DNA from: Romanomermis culicivorax
Lineage: Eukaryota; Nematoda; Enoplea; Mermithida; Mermithidae
Direction of reading: 5' to 3'
DNA: 64,000 bases
Assembly (NCBI GenBank): GCA_963922205.1
Contig: CAWUHX010000031.1
Span: forward strand, 310,001 to 374,000
The translations under genes and the position numbers were made by a program. The notes beneath the pieces are model-generated. The model was given only the letters and a program-made list of their open reading frames with translations. It did no database searches and was not told where the DNA came from. Below, in pieces: positions 1 through 10,981 of the stretch (within the stretch, counting starts at the first letter, position 1; the number at the start of each line of letters is the position of its first letter).

Positions 1-1017
1 GAACTTTTGTATATTTTTGAAATACGATGGATCACTTCCGAATCCAAGGTGCTAACCAACATAAATGGTACCTGGTTCTTGATTTTTAGTGACCTCAAAT
101 CAATATCAGTGGACCTTAGCTTCAACAGGCTTACTGTCAAAACTAAAGAACAAAAAATTTTCTCCTTGCACTTCAATTTACATGCAATGTTTTGCTGTAG
201 ATTTTGTAAAAATCTATTTATTGTTGTTAAATTTAATAGTTGGATTTCCAACAAAAATTATGCACTCCTAAGTTTGTGCCAAATTTTAGTCACCACATGT
301 TGTATAGTGAACTATAGGTGGCGCCATAGCGTCAACCTATAATATATTTGGAAGAGCCAAAAGCATGAATCTTGAGTTTTTTTTCATAATTTCTTGCTTA
401 GGGACAAACTATGGGGTGGTGGTCATTTGACCTCTTTCTGCAAATGGTGCTTGGTAGTGCTCCAAAAACATACAAAAACTGCGTTTTTGGGGCTTTTAGT
501 TCCAGCATGCCTTACATTGTGTAGCATTCCCGAGCTTGATACTTCACTCCATGCATCCAACCACGTTCTCCCAACTTTTTTGAAAATACGGCCTCAATCC
601 AAATTTGATGGTTTTCGGATCAAAGTCCCAAGAACCACCAAAATTCTACAATTTTGTTACATACAATTTATAGCTTTAAAAAATATTTTTTGCAGTAATG
701 CACTACGGTGTCAAAATTTTTAGCAATTTCAATGGCACCAGTAAGGTTCATTGACATTGGTATAAGCTGAAACTGGGGATCAGCAATTTAATTCCGACGT
801 TGAGATTATCCTCAGACCAGTTAGTGCTATCAGCCTCAGGTTTTTGTAGTGCTTGAGGACACTGTTTCAATTACGGACATAAGTTGTAAAAAACAAATTG
901 ATGATAATTTGTCCATCCATCACTATTTTTTGCTAGAGGGAGAGGCAGGGTTTCGAATCAGTCAGGAGCTAGAATGCTATTGATTTACCATAGTGAAGTC
1001 ATCCATTATCAGCATGA
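1..1017. other. AT-rich sequence, nothing recognised
   Basis: Short open frames occur on both strands but none resembles a known protein or has convincing splice sites. The only item noted is a motif near 313-334 that recurs inverted near 18863-18886. Confidence 0.4.
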
Positions 1018-1365
1018 TTGTACATCATATGTATTGGGAAAGAATTAACTGTGATTGACAATATTCTAGAGGAAGGACAAAATGCACATAGAATCTGCCA
1101 TCTACTACTTGAAAGAAGGTGGGGGAAAAATTATCTCCGAAAAGTTGGTAGAGTGGGGCAATGGGAGGTTGGATGGCAATGTGATGGCAGGAGAAGAAAT
1201 TAAGCATGGTTCGCCCCTGCAATGTTTGAGGGGTGAAATATTTCACGGGTGTGCTAGTTGATGGATGCATAGAGGAAACAGATTGGAAGGTAGAAGGGGC
1301 AGAAGTGATGGTAGAAGTGGTGATGGGGAGCATGAAGATGTAGAAAAAGTGATGGTAGTCAGAGC
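1018..1365 (-). pseudogene. Coding-like minus-strand fragment (part 4 of a broken unidentified gene)
   Basis: A minus-strand frame is open from about 1333 to 1025 and is rich in Ser, Thr and Pro. It abuts a 1.3-kb transposon at 1366-2668, with similar S/T/P-rich sequence on the far side. I read it as the distal part of a degenerate gene or retroelement reading frame extending from about 8240 down to here. No domain is recognised. It could be chance openness of low-complexity sequence. Confidence 0.3.
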
Positions 1366-1531
1366 CAGGGCCGTAGCCAGGAATTTTTTGAGGGGGGATG
1401 GGATGAGCGAAAAAAAGTTTCTGGCCCAGAGTGCCGGGAAAATTTTCCGGTTTTTACACTCTAAAAAACTGGAAAATTAATCTTCATAGCAATGAAAATA
1501 AATTGGAATTAAACTAATGGGTCGTAATATT

Positions 1532-1548
1532 TCGGCGTGTAGTGCCGA
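1532..1548. repeat. Dispersed triloop hairpin, diverged stem
   Basis: TCGGCGT-gta-GTGCCGA forms 7 pairs, two of them G-T, with a 3-nt loop. It is followed by GAAAATTTTCGGATTTT, the flank shared by other copies of this hairpin module. Confidence 0.55.
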
Positions 1549-1766
1549 GAAAATTTTCGGATTTTCGTGTTCTAAATTGTCGAAAATGAATGTTTACAAC
1601 AATTATTCCCAGATGGAAACTCTAAATTTACAGTCTTGGAATGACGTTTTTATCGTTTTTCAATGTGGATTGTGAAGGGTCACGTTTCAGAATGTATGGA
1701 AAACTCCAAACAAAGTGGGAGAATAAAATTTTAAGAAGTGATGAAAAACCTCAATTATCAGCAAAA

Positions 1767-2164
1767 CATACATGTAATTGGGGGAGGGGGGACTCCCCAG
1801 TAATCGTCGGCCATATCGCTAGCTATTGGGCGACTCTCTAGGGTTTTCCAATCCTACGGCTGGCCATATGGTGGTCATAGGGACCCCCATACTTTTGGTC
1901 GGAAAAATACTGAAAAATGTCAATTTTTGAACAAAAAATGGTCAAAAACGTAAATTTTCTTGGCGCTTTGCGCTATGGATACATTTTTACGGCTTTTTAG
2001 ACAAAAATCGCCATTTTTTGAACCTTTTTTTCGAACTTTTCTGGTGAAAAAAATCAACATTTTTCCCTTCAGAGACCCCTATCCCCAAATTTTGGGGAAT
2101 TACTGACCTCCAGCCCAAAAAAGTCGTCCGACCCCCCAGACCTAGGGGCCCCGTTACATGTATG
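1767..2164 (+). mobile_element. hAT-like MITE, CATACATGTAA family, copy 1
   Basis: The 11-bp terminal inverted repeats are CATACATGTAA and TTACATGTATG. The 8-bp duplication is cagcaaaa (1759-1766) and cagcgaaa (2165-2172), 7/8. The interior has G- and C-runs, conserved AAAATTTTGGGGAAT-like sequence and a GGCGC-loop-GCGC hairpin shared with the copies at 4911, 13416, 22610 and 32230. It has no coding capacity. Confidence 0.8.
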
Positions 2165-2305
2165 CAGCGAAATAGTGGCTCTTAACTAGTAAAAGAAGAG
2201 ATGAGGTAAATTAATTGATAGAAACTGATGAAGGTTAGTTAGTAAGTGGAAGTAGATATACTAATGGTCGCGCCTGATAGAGAACAATGACTATTATACA
2301 CAAGA

Positions 2306-2322
2306 CTGGTGCAAAGCACCGG
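2306..2322. repeat. Triloop hairpin, compensated variant 1
   Basis: CTGGTGC-aaa-GCACCGG forms seven pairs including one T-G. The homologous unit at 41814 has CCGGCGC-caa-GCGCCGG, so a C/G pair there corresponds to a T/A pair here. Confidence 0.6.
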
Positions 2323-2552
2323 GAAATTTTGAGGGTTTGATGTTCTGAAGTTCACCAAATTCATCATTTCGGTTCTGAAATCAAAAAAATTTTCCCCACA
2401 GTGAGAATCGTGCCCAAAATTTTGTTTTGTAACTAATAAAAAAGAGCTGAGGTAGTTCAGTTGATTGAAATTGTTGAAGGTTAATTAGTAAGTCGAAGTA
2501 GATATGCTAATGGCCGTGGCTGATAGAAAACAATGACTGTTATACTCATTGA

Positions 2553-2569
2553 CCAGTGTGAAGCACTGG
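2553..2569. repeat. Triloop hairpin, compensated variant 2
   Basis: CCAGTGT-gaa-GCACTGG forms seven pairs including one T-G. Compared with CCGGCGC/GCGCCGG, two positions have changed on both arms (G-C to A-T and C-G to T-A), so pairing is preserved. Confidence 0.6.
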
Positions 2570-2668
2570 GAAATGTTGAGATTTTTCTCAGTGATAGATA
2601 AAAAATCGACATATGACAAGGTCCTAAGGGGGTGGCGGCCGCTCCCCGCCTCCCTAGATACAGCCTAG

Positions 2669-4249
2669 GTCAGACCAGTAGTGAAAACAGACAGAGGTTG
2701 TGGTGACTGATGTAGAAGATAAGAGTAACATGGAGATGTAGCTTGCTGTGATAGGCAAAATGGGTCGAGGAATTTGAGAAATGGGTTTTAAAGCTGGAAG
2801 AGCAGCTTGAGTTGAAGGGAGAATAGCAGTTGGGGGAGTAGGAGTAGCAACATCAGCTTATTGGCGTGCTTGATGTTGGAGAGCAGCCGCAGAGGGGACA
2901 AGAGAGCTAAACATATGGCTTCCTTCTACCCCAATTCAGCTGTGGTTGGTTGCTGTTTGGTAGATTTTTATTGAGAGGTAGAAGTTGGCGGATGAGTAGA
3001 AGTTTTGGTAAGCTTATGAGATTGACTTTGGTTGAAGAAATAGGAAGCCTTCTCTGTGGGTGGGGCATTTTGCGGGAGAGGTTGAGTGAAAAGAGTATCT
3101 TTGAAATCGAAAAGAGGAGGGATGAGATGGGTCCAGGTAGTGGTTGAAGTTTAGGAGCAGTTTTTGAAGCTTGAGGTCGAGGTGGAGGTTGAGTGGGTGG
3201 TGGTTTTTGGATAGGTGGGCGTTTTTGATATTTTGTTTTTTAGGTTGAGGTTGGGTGGAAAACTTGGGAGTAACTCACAATACTTGCTGTTGGTATTTAG
3301 GATCAGATGGAGGCTTTGGTTTAGTTTGAGAGATCTCAGCGATTTGGGGACAGCTGGGGTAGATTTGGACGTGGGTTTGTGGGACTTCATTTAAGGGTCT
3401 TGGGATGAGTATACCCTCCACTTTTTGATTTGGCTGTGGGGGTATTGGAAAACATGCAATTCCCATTACAATTAACGTGGAAATTGGTGACCGCTTTGGA
3501 TCCAGATCGGACTTGGGTGAGGGCATTGGTAAATTGTTGGTGGGTAAGTTTGGGACCAGAAATGGGAGCAGTAGTAGGTTGGGGGAGTTGAGGTATTGCA
3601 ATAACAGTGGCAGCAGCAATGATAGGGATACATGAGGGTTTAGGAGAAGATTTGCTCAGCAAGGGGTTGCTTGCCAAAGGAGGAGGGACAGCTGCAATAG
3701 GGGCACTTACTGGAAAAACTCATAATGGGGTTGGTGGGGGTTTTGCACAAATTGTATCTGAATGGGCAGATTTGTTGATGTCTAACATTTTTTGGGTAAG
3801 GGCGATTTGGTAAATTTAGTTGGTGGCAGCTTGGGAAACAGGGAAGGGCTTGCCTATGGTAGGAAACATGGAACACGGGAGGTATAGGTTTGCTGCAGTA
3901 TTGTACACACAGGCGTCCAGGTTGATGGGATGGTGTGAGTTGATATTCAGAACTAGGGGACAATTTTGATAGACAGTTCATATTGAGATAGCTGAGGAGG
4001 AAAAGGGGAATTAGGAGGAATAACTTGAGGGGTTGCTACTTGTAGTTTGATAGGTGGCTGTCGAGAGATTTTTGTAGAATCAGTAAGGGTAATTGAGAAA
4101 TCCATCTTTCAGCAGTGGGAATTTGCATTTTGTTTCAGAAGTTCATGTTTCAGTCTGAACAAACTCAGGTTCACAATGTTTAGGTTTATGTCGGATCGTT
4201 TGGCCTCTTCTTCAGTGAGTGGGTGAGATTGGATATTAATGGTAGCAGC
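2669..4249 (-). pseudogene. Coding-like minus-strand region, Pro/Ser/Gln-rich, frame-broken
   Basis: Several overlapping minus-strand frames (3151-3390, 3275-3619, 3387-3677, 3640-3981) are open but shift relative to each other. They encode Pro-, Ser- and Gln-rich low-complexity peptide, as in a linker. Transposons bound the region on both sides (1366-2668 and 4250-4463). No family is recognised. It may be part of an old retroelement polyprotein or a host gene remnant. Confidence 0.35.
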
Positions 4250-4463
4250 CAGGCTCGTAGGCAGGGGGAGTTTAGGAGGCCATGGCCCCCCAAAATGTTT
4301 GAAGTTCTAAAATAAAAAAACAAAATGTTTGAAGTTCTAAAATAAAAAAAGACAAGGGTACCTTTATCTTTTTCCAAGTCAAGTCAGAAAGGCCAATTTT
4401 GCGGTAAATTGAGTGAAAAAAATGTGTGGCCCCTCAAAAAAAAAATTCCTGGCTACAAGCCTG
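4250..4463 (+). mobile_element. hAT-like MITE, CAGGCTYGTAG family
   Basis: The termini are CAGGCTCGTAGGCAGG and, reversed, CAGGCTTGTAGCCAGG. The 8-bp duplication is gtagcagc (4242-4249) and gtagcggc (4464-4471), 7/8. The 214-bp element contains an exact 30-bp tandem duplication (4291-4320 and 4321-4350). It lies inside the coding-like minus-strand region. A degenerate relative is at 18946-19114. Confidence 0.75.
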
Positions 4464-4910
4464 GTAGCGGCTGTGTTATTTTTAGCAGCACACACATTAG
4501 AGGTGCCACTAATGGCAGTTTGACTCAATTAGTGCAGCAAAATTTGATAAGGGTACAGAGGTTTCTTTCTTTCTACATTAGTGGCCAAGTTATTAGCGAT
4601 TTTGATAAGCATTATTGAGAAACTTGGAAACAAAAATTTGATCATTAGTGCTCCATGCTGATGACCATAATTTTCATTAGCGTGGCTGGTCTTTTATTAT
4701 CACTATGCTAGAAAAACAGTGGGTAGCAGAGAGGATTCGTGGTTAGAATTTGGGGTGACTTTCAGAGGGGATGAGCACTATCTGAGGTTCTTCCGAGGCA
4801 AGCATAGACTCGGCATTGGCTTTAGCTTCATATTGCAAGAGGCGGTGGAAGAAAAATTTAAATTAAGAAGGATTGAAGGAAGGGTCACGAGAGGATAATT
4901 TGGCAATGCA

Positions 4911-5323
4911 CATACATGTAATGGGGTCCGGAGGTCGGGGTGGGGGGGTCAGACAACTTTTTTGAGGGTCGGGGGTCAGTAATTCCCCAAAATTTGCGGG
5001 AGGGGTCTCTGAAGGGAAAAAATTTCGATTTTTTCACCAGAAAAGTCCGAAAAAGGATTAAAAATGGTAATTTTTCTCTTAAAAACCTTGAAAATGTATC
5101 CATAGCGCGAAGCGCCAAGAAAATTGACGTTTTAACTATTTTTTGTTCAAAAATCGACATTTTTCAATATTTTTCCGACTGAAAGTATGGGGGTCCTTAG
5201 GACTACCATATGGCCAGCCATAGGATTGGAAAATCCAGGGGGGGAGAGTCGCCCAATAGCTAGCCATGTGACCGACAATTTCTGGGGAGGTTCCTATAGC
5301 GCTACCTCCCAATTATATGTATG
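4911..5323 (-). mobile_element. hAT-like MITE, CATACATGTAA family, copy 2
   Basis: The ends are CATACATGTAA and TTATATGTATG. The flanks gcaatgca (4903-4910) and acaatgta (5324-5331) match 6/8, suggesting an older insertion. Internal sequence is the reverse complement of copy 1. It sits inside the broken coding-like region. Confidence 0.75.
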
Positions 5324-5331
5324 ACAATGTA

Positions 5332-5766
5332 TGGATATGTTTGGAGTACCAAGAAAAACATAGTGAGGGTTCACAGCATACCAATCTTCACAGTGTAGCC
5401 AGTTACCTTCTTCTACTTCTATTTGTAGTAGGGATACTACAATGGGTCAGAGAGCAAAGCAGTTAGTTATATGGGAGATGGGTTCTCAACTGAATTTAGG
5501 TTTGATTTGGGGAGGGAAGATTTCCAGTTGGAAAGGATAAGTAGAACAATCTTCAAGTTTCCAACAGTGGAAATTGAAGCATTCACAATGGTCTGTGGAC
5601 ATGTTGGAGATGGCCTTTTCGATAGTGTCTTTGACCATGTTGAACTGATGTTGCGCACACAGGGATGTAAGGAGGGATTGGAGGGGCATATCGGCAATGA
5701 GATTAGTGAGAATATGGATATTCTCCAGTTCCACGTGGTACAGATACTGCTGATGAAGGTAGGGAT
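5332..5766 (-). pseudogene. Coding-like minus-strand fragment next to a hAT insertion
   Basis: The minus-strand frame running down to 5486 contains several Cys, His and aromatic residues and does not look low-complexity. If the element at 5767-7514 and one copy of its 8-bp duplication are removed, the minus-strand frame reads through cleanly (…NNGYPYLHQQYLYHVELE…). The insertion therefore broke a once-continuous coding sequence. The protein family is not recognised. Confidence 0.45.
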
Positions 5767-7514
5767 TAGAGATGTATCGGGTACCCAGACCCGAAATCAC
5801 CCGACCATTTTGTTGGACCCGGACCCGGGCCCGATATTCTCAAAATTTTGGACCCGGATCCGGACCCGATATCCTTAAAATTTTGGACACGGACCCGAAG
5901 AAATTGCCACAATTCTAATTCGGGTCTGATGTATAACAAAATCATTTAGCTGAAAACAAATACCTACGCTAAAGAATGCGATCAATTATCAATTAACTAA
6001 TGAAATGTAAAAAGTAACAAATCAATACTTTATTACTTAGATCATCTTGGGACTGACTTAGATTGAAAATCTACAGCACCCAAGTTATATTTCATAAATA
6101 GTTTTTTGCCCGTTTTCCTTGTAGTCGTCGTCTTTTCAATCTTGATTTTTATTTATAATATTAATTTAAGGATCAAAAATTAAATTATAAAGATGCTTAA
6201 CTCACTAATATTTCACGATAGATTTGTGACTCGAATGAGTTTATTGTGTCTCAACCAAGCCATACGATTTCAATACGATGTTGTTTCCCTCACGTCTATT
6301 TTAAGATGCTCGATCTCGAATATGATAAGCTCGATCTTGAATATGATAAGTTGAAAATGAATCATACCCGAAAATAGCGTATATTGTGTGGTTTTACATA
6401 CTGCGTTTGAAAATTTTTTCTAATGTTGTACTTTTCGCGTTTTACACTTTTCAAGGTGTCCAAAAGTAGGCGGGAAAAAGCCGAAAAGCTCACTTGAACC
6501 TCTTTCCGGACACCTTCCAATAGGATGCTCCAAGAATCTTTTCATCATTTTGGTACATGTTATGTTAAAATTTCAATACGATTTGTGTGCCGTTTTTTGA
6601 GTTTTTGGGATTTCTACACATTGCACTGTCATTCAAATATATTTTTGAGTCCTAATGAATCCCCAACCAATAAAGTTCTGAGAAAACAGGATTCGCCATC
6701 ATCTATATAAGAAATAAGAAAAAAATGTGGCTTCAATCGAAGCTAGATAAATTTCGATTTATCTAACTTTGATATTTACTGAACGACATGCTTCAAATGA
6801 AAGGTTAAAAAATTTAAATTCTTCAGTTAAATTTGAGAAATCGAGCCATTCTGACGTTTCTTTACAGGAAAACGCAGGAGTTATCCCAATGAACGTTTTT
6901 AATGTTATTTATTTAGTGGCAGCAAACAGCATTTTTGTATCAATTTTCAAGATGTGCATACATCTACGGCTCCCAAAAGGGTTACAGAAATAGAGAAAAA
7001 ATTCTGTGGCACCTTATAGGAGGGTGCCAAAAAAAGCTTTATATGACTCTTTCAGGTTATTTCGACTTGAGAGAGTAAGATGTCAGAAAGTTTCTTTCAT
7101 ACCTTCTGCATATAATGAATATTTGAAGATTTATATTTCCAAACATGCATTGAGACTGAAAAATGCCAAAAATGTAAAACTTACAACTTTTGGAGTGCTA
7201 TAGGTATGCGAATTTTGACTTTTGCGTCACAATACTCAGCATATAAAACCACTCAAAATATCGCATTTTCAGATATTATTAATTTCCAACTTATCATAGG
7301 TCAATGGAACAGTGGGTCAAATCTCTCAGAAATCGATTCTAATTAATGTCTCACATAATAGCATGTTGGAAAATATAATGGACCCGGACCCGAAATGAGA
7401 CCCGAAATTACCCGACTATTTTGCTAGACCCGGACCGGTACACGGACCCGACATTCTCAAAATTTTGGACACGGACCCGATATTCTTAAAAATTTTGGAC
7501 CCGATACATCTCTA
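5767..7514 (+). mobile_element. hAT-type non-autonomous element with GACCCG subterminal repeats
   Basis: The terminal inverted repeat TAGAGATGTATCGGGT is perfect over 16 bp. The 8-bp duplication gtagggat is perfect (5759-5766 and 7515-7522). Both subterminal zones are dense in GACCCGGACCCG-type repeats. The AT-rich interior has no recognisable transposase. The TIR resembles that of the element at 35847-39207 (TAGGGATGTGCCGGGT), so the two are probably related families. Confidence 0.85.
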
Positions 7515-8240
7515 GTAGGGATAACCATTATTATAGTCACAACTTCGCTTCAGTTGGTCCGTAGCTCTGCATTCAGCAAAGGGGTCAGCGACTTTATGGC
7601 AGACTGGTTCAGTTTGGAATATGGTACCATTTGTGAGATTGTGGAAAACCTGTGAATGGTAGTGAACAGACAGAGGTGCAATTAAGACATGATGTAAGTC
7701 ATTTTGGGAGATTCTTCTGCTGAATCAGTGTCAGTAGAGCGGGAAGTAGTGTGGTGCTTAAATTTCAGTTTCTTGACTTTTTCGAGGGATGAAGGGTAGG
7801 TAATATGGTGGAGTTTGATAAGGGGCTGTTTATCATAAGTTGAACACATTGGATACCATGATTAGATAACTGGGTGATAGAGAACATGAAGTGATAAGCA
7901 GACAACACCAGATCGTTCATCAAAGCTGGTAGGAATTCTTTTGACAGTGTGGGGTTGACAGGAATGACATAATCTTCTGAAATTTTTGAGTCTTCTTCCA
8001 GACACATATCGATAAATGCTCTAGCCATGATATAAATAATATGGGGTCGTTGGTGTCACGAGGGAAATTTTGTCCAGGAAGCTGTAGCGACCAAAGGTGA
8101 GAAATAACAGGATAGGGTGAGGGACATCTAGACCAGCATACAAAAGTTTCTTGTTTTTCAATTTTTGATTGGATGGTGAAGCAAAAGAAGTGTGTGCAAA
8201 AAAATTGTGCGTGTACTGAACAGTGTCCCACGCCTACATG
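7515..8240 (-). pseudogene. Coding-like minus-strand region, frame-broken, unidentified
   Basis: Minus-strand frames 7920-8243 and 7765-8028 are open and shift into one another. Below 7765, an alternative frame stays coding-like up to the insertion at 7514. Frame shifts indicate decay. The predicted peptides are not low-complexity but match no family I can name. Confidence 0.4.
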
Positions 8241-9096
8241 CAAGACATGGAGGCTTTAGGCGCAATGTTCTAGCATGAAGCTGATAAGGCTCGCTTTTTT
8301 GAAAAGGGTGGGTTCCTTTTCGATGCAGGAAATAAGGTGAGAGATGTCAACTATAAGTCGCTTTAAGATGACTGTGGAGTCTTTTTCCTGTCTTACCATT
8401 TAAATGGTGGGTCTGACTAGGCAGTAAAGGATTCACTAGTCATTGGTTTATGTTTATTGGACCTTAATAAATAGGCACTTACCTGTATTGGGTCAGAAAA
8501 TGATGGCATCGTGATGCAAGAACCTTGACAAAATGTGGCGCTTAAAAAGAAGTGAATGTTTAACAATTTATCCCAAATTGCAAAATCTCCAGGTTCACAA
8601 TTTGAGATACGATGGTGACGACAAAGGCTAAATTTGCAGACTAAGTTTATTTGTGAAGACTAATTAAATTTTATAAAACAATAATAATGGATCTCTGACA
8701 AGCACTCCGTCCACACCACTGAATTTAACTTAGGTAATTTTGGTCTATCAGGTGTATGTATCACGCCATACAAGTGTAAGGCAATGTGGAGTGGGGATTA
8801 AAACCAAAAATGCACCAACAATGAACAACAGACCCTCCAAATGGTAAAGTTTCTTCATGCATGTCCATTTTCTTTCTTCTATCTAATTTCTCCGTTTTTC
8901 TCTTACTATTTATTTTCATTTTTCATTTGTTTATTCTGTATTTTTCATATTTGCTCATTTTTTGAAATGATGTCTCTGAGGATTTATCAGCTACTTATTA
9001 CAGTTCCTGTTTTTATAGAATAGCAGACTGAAAAATGAAAAAAATAAACACTGTCCTATCACTGTATAATTTTCTTAAAAAAATTTTTGAGGGTTA
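8241..9096. other. No gene recognised
   Basis: AT-rich sequence with pyrimidine-rich runs at 8865-8960. No domain, RNA gene or delimited repeat was seen. Confidence 0.4.
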
Positions 9097-9164
9097 CTTG
9101 AGTTCGGTTCCGTGCGCAGGATTTTTTCACAGGTGGGCCGACTAAATTTTTTCGATTGTGACAC

Positions 9165-9363
9165 ACTTTAGCGCCCGTCTCAACTTGGCGCCCATCTTAA
9201 CTTGGCGTCCGTCTTAACTTGGCGTCTGTATTACCTTGGCGCCTTGTCTTACTTTGGCGCCCAAGCAGTGTCTTAACTTGGCGCCCGTCTTACCTTGGCG
9301 CCCGTCTTACCTTGGCGCCCGGCTTACTTTGGCGTCCGTATGTTGACCTTGCGCCCATCTCAC
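9165..9363 (+). repeat. Left subterminal array, about 11 units of CTTGGCGCCCGTCTTAA
   Basis: Units are 17-24 bp. The TTGGCGYC core is conserved and the spacer is variable. Arrays like this near hAT ends are known to bind transposase; that role is inferred here. Confidence 0.8.
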
Positions 9364-10205
9364 TATTTTTCCTGATTTTTCTTTATCTTTTGTTTTGCTC
9401 TTATATTCTTTTTCTTTCATTCTTTTTTTACATTTTTCTTTAACAAGACGGCCTTTTTTGAGTAACATTCTCGTACATCACTCCGTAATATACGAGTAAT
9501 ATGATTTCCGTGTCGAAGTTTTGTTGCGTGGAAAAATTTAAAAGAAAAAAAATAAAAACGCATTTATACGTACCAAAGAAAGCCAACCTTCATTTAAATA
9601 ATTTCGAAAAACTCTATAAATAGCTCAATGAGTAGAGCGGCCACCCTGATAGCCCACAACAAATGCAAATCTGCATAACTTTTTCAAAACATCAACGAGT
9701 TAGAAAGCACAAAACTAAACGGTTTTCTTTGGAAACTGAAATGGTTGACTTTGGCGAAGCACGATTTATGTTGTCCTTGCAAGGACAAATGTCCCTGCTG
9801 GTATGTGAAACCGGGGTCAGCCCGAATCATTTTTACTTGTACAAAAAAAAGAAAGTCAAACGGTTAGCCATAGGTGTAGAAGTAATGCACGAATAAGGCA
9901 ACTGCAACAGGGTGAAAGGCCAAGACAACGAGAAGCCCGATACGTCCAGGTTGATGCAAATATGTCCCGTGCAAAAAGTTAATTTTATTCAACGCAGCGC
10001 TGCTGCAGGAAATGCCGAAAATTTTGCTGTATTGTTGTTAGAAATTGAGCCATATATGCGCCACGTTAGGTACCTCTTAGGTCAGTAACCAACCAAATTG
10101 GTGGGTTCATTATAATGATGATTGATAAATAAACAGGAAAAAATTGTCTAGTGGATTGACTTTGAAGAGCATCTTCTAGGAGGTTAAAAAACCAACAAAC
10201 AAAAT

Positions 10206-10443
10206 CAGACGCCATGAACAGGCGCCAAATTAAGACGGGCGCCAAGTTAAGATGGACGCCAAGTTAATACATGTTGAAAAGGATTAGGCAAATCAATGGG
10301 CGCCAAGTTAAGATAGGCGCCAAGTTTAGACAAATATCTCATGTTGGCGCCTATAACATTGGGCGCCAAGTTAAGACGGGCGCCAAGTTAAGATGGACGC
10401 CAAAGTAAGAAGGGCGCCAAGTTAAGACGGACGCCAAAGTAGG
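10206..10443 (-). repeat. Right subterminal array, about 10 inverted units
   Basis: Units read TTAAGACGGGCGCCAAG on the plus strand, the exact inversion of the left array. Spacing is looser, with insertions around 10268-10295 and 10325-10360. Confidence 0.8.
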
Positions 10444-10780
10444 ACTGTACCAATTTTTTCTGCTGAATAGCCCCAAAAAATGTTGATTTTATGCGATACA
10501 CTGTTTGCATTCTGCCTCAATGGGGATGGGGCGGCCGCGCCCCCCGCCACCTTGAGCGCGGCCCTGCTTGAGTTAGATAGCTAACTCGTAGCTCTATATG
10601 ATATGTATTATGTAAACAAATACGAAATATCACTTTTTTCTAGTTTCATCGTCTAGGAGCATTCCGAGAAAAACGGAATATATAGAGAATAGTATTTGTC
10701 CATTTCATAATGTTTTTTCTTCATATCACAACTTTAAAGACGTCATATTAAAACCAAATTTATATAATTTCTATCCATAC

Positions 10781-10981
10781 CTGCTTGCTTCTGGCTGGCT
10801 TTTTAGCTCGCGATTTTTTCGGCTGATTCGGCACCAAGAACGGGACATCCACTGTCTTTTTAGGTTTCGTCGTATTAGCCGCAGGACGTGCCGCTTTACG
10901 AGTTTTTGGTTTAGCAAATGGTCCATCATCGTTTTCGTCGTCATCCGAAATATGTAAAACGTTAAAGCGCGATTTTTGCAT
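10781..10981 (-). CDS. Candidate first coding exon, acidic-then-basic protein, unidentified
   Basis: The minus-strand frame starts at ATG 10981 and encodes exactly 67 codons to a good donor (CAG|GTATGG). An earlier in-frame ATG lies at 11074. The peptide begins MQKSRFNVLHI, followed by an acidic patch (DDDENDD) and then Lys/Arg/Pro/Ala-rich sequence, as in nucleic-acid-binding or nuclear proteins. I do not recognise the family. The next exon should lie below 10775, but the region just downstream is occupied by the hAT element and I could not find it. Confidence 0.45.

Larger units (their letters stand above)
2187..2580. repeat. Two tandem diverged units of about 245 bp, each with a triloop hairpin
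   Basis: Both units carry a GAAGTAGATATRCTAATGG block, then a CTGATAGA block, then a hairpin and GGGAAATTTTGAG. A related unit occurs at about 41660-41850 and its duplicate at 58504-58690. The hairpins at 2306-2322 and 2553-2569 differ in sequence but both still pair. Confidence 0.6.
1366..2668 (+). mobile_element. hAT-type insertion, 1.3 kb, non-autonomous, with a nested MITE
   Basis: The left end is CAGGGCCGTAGCCAGG. The right end, reversed, is CTAGGCTGTATCTAGG, about 10 of 16 matching. The flanks are gtcagagc (1358-1365) and gtcagacc (2669-2676), a 7/8 target-site duplication of the 8-bp length typical of hAT transposons. The element contains a CATACATGTAA MITE (1767-2164) and two diverged tandem units (about 2187-2580), each with a short hairpin. 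It encodes no transposase. Confidence 0.7.
9105..10566 (+). mobile_element. hAT-type element with mirrored GGCGCC subterminal arrays
   Basis: A perfect 8-bp duplication cttgagtt flanks the element (9097-9104 and 10567-10574). The ends are CGGTTCCGTGCGCAGG and, reversed, CAGGGCCGCGCTCAAGG, matching the CAGGGCCGTGCGCAGG ends of the MITE at 25679-25838. Just inside the ends lie arrays of a roughly 17-bp unit, CTTGGCGCCCGTCTTAA, about 11 copies at 9165-9363. About 10 inverted copies lie at 10206-10443. The interior (9364-10205) has short frames but no recognisable transposase. Confidence 0.85.

Noticed and set aside
3151..3981. Several overlapping Pro/Ser-rich minus-strand frames as separate genes
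   Set aside because: Frames shift into each other, are low-complexity and lack splice signals. Treated as one degenerate region.
9165..10443. CRISPR-like array of 17-bp GGCGCC repeats
   Set aside because: Units are nearly contiguous without unique spacers and occur inverted at the opposite end of a delimited hAT element.
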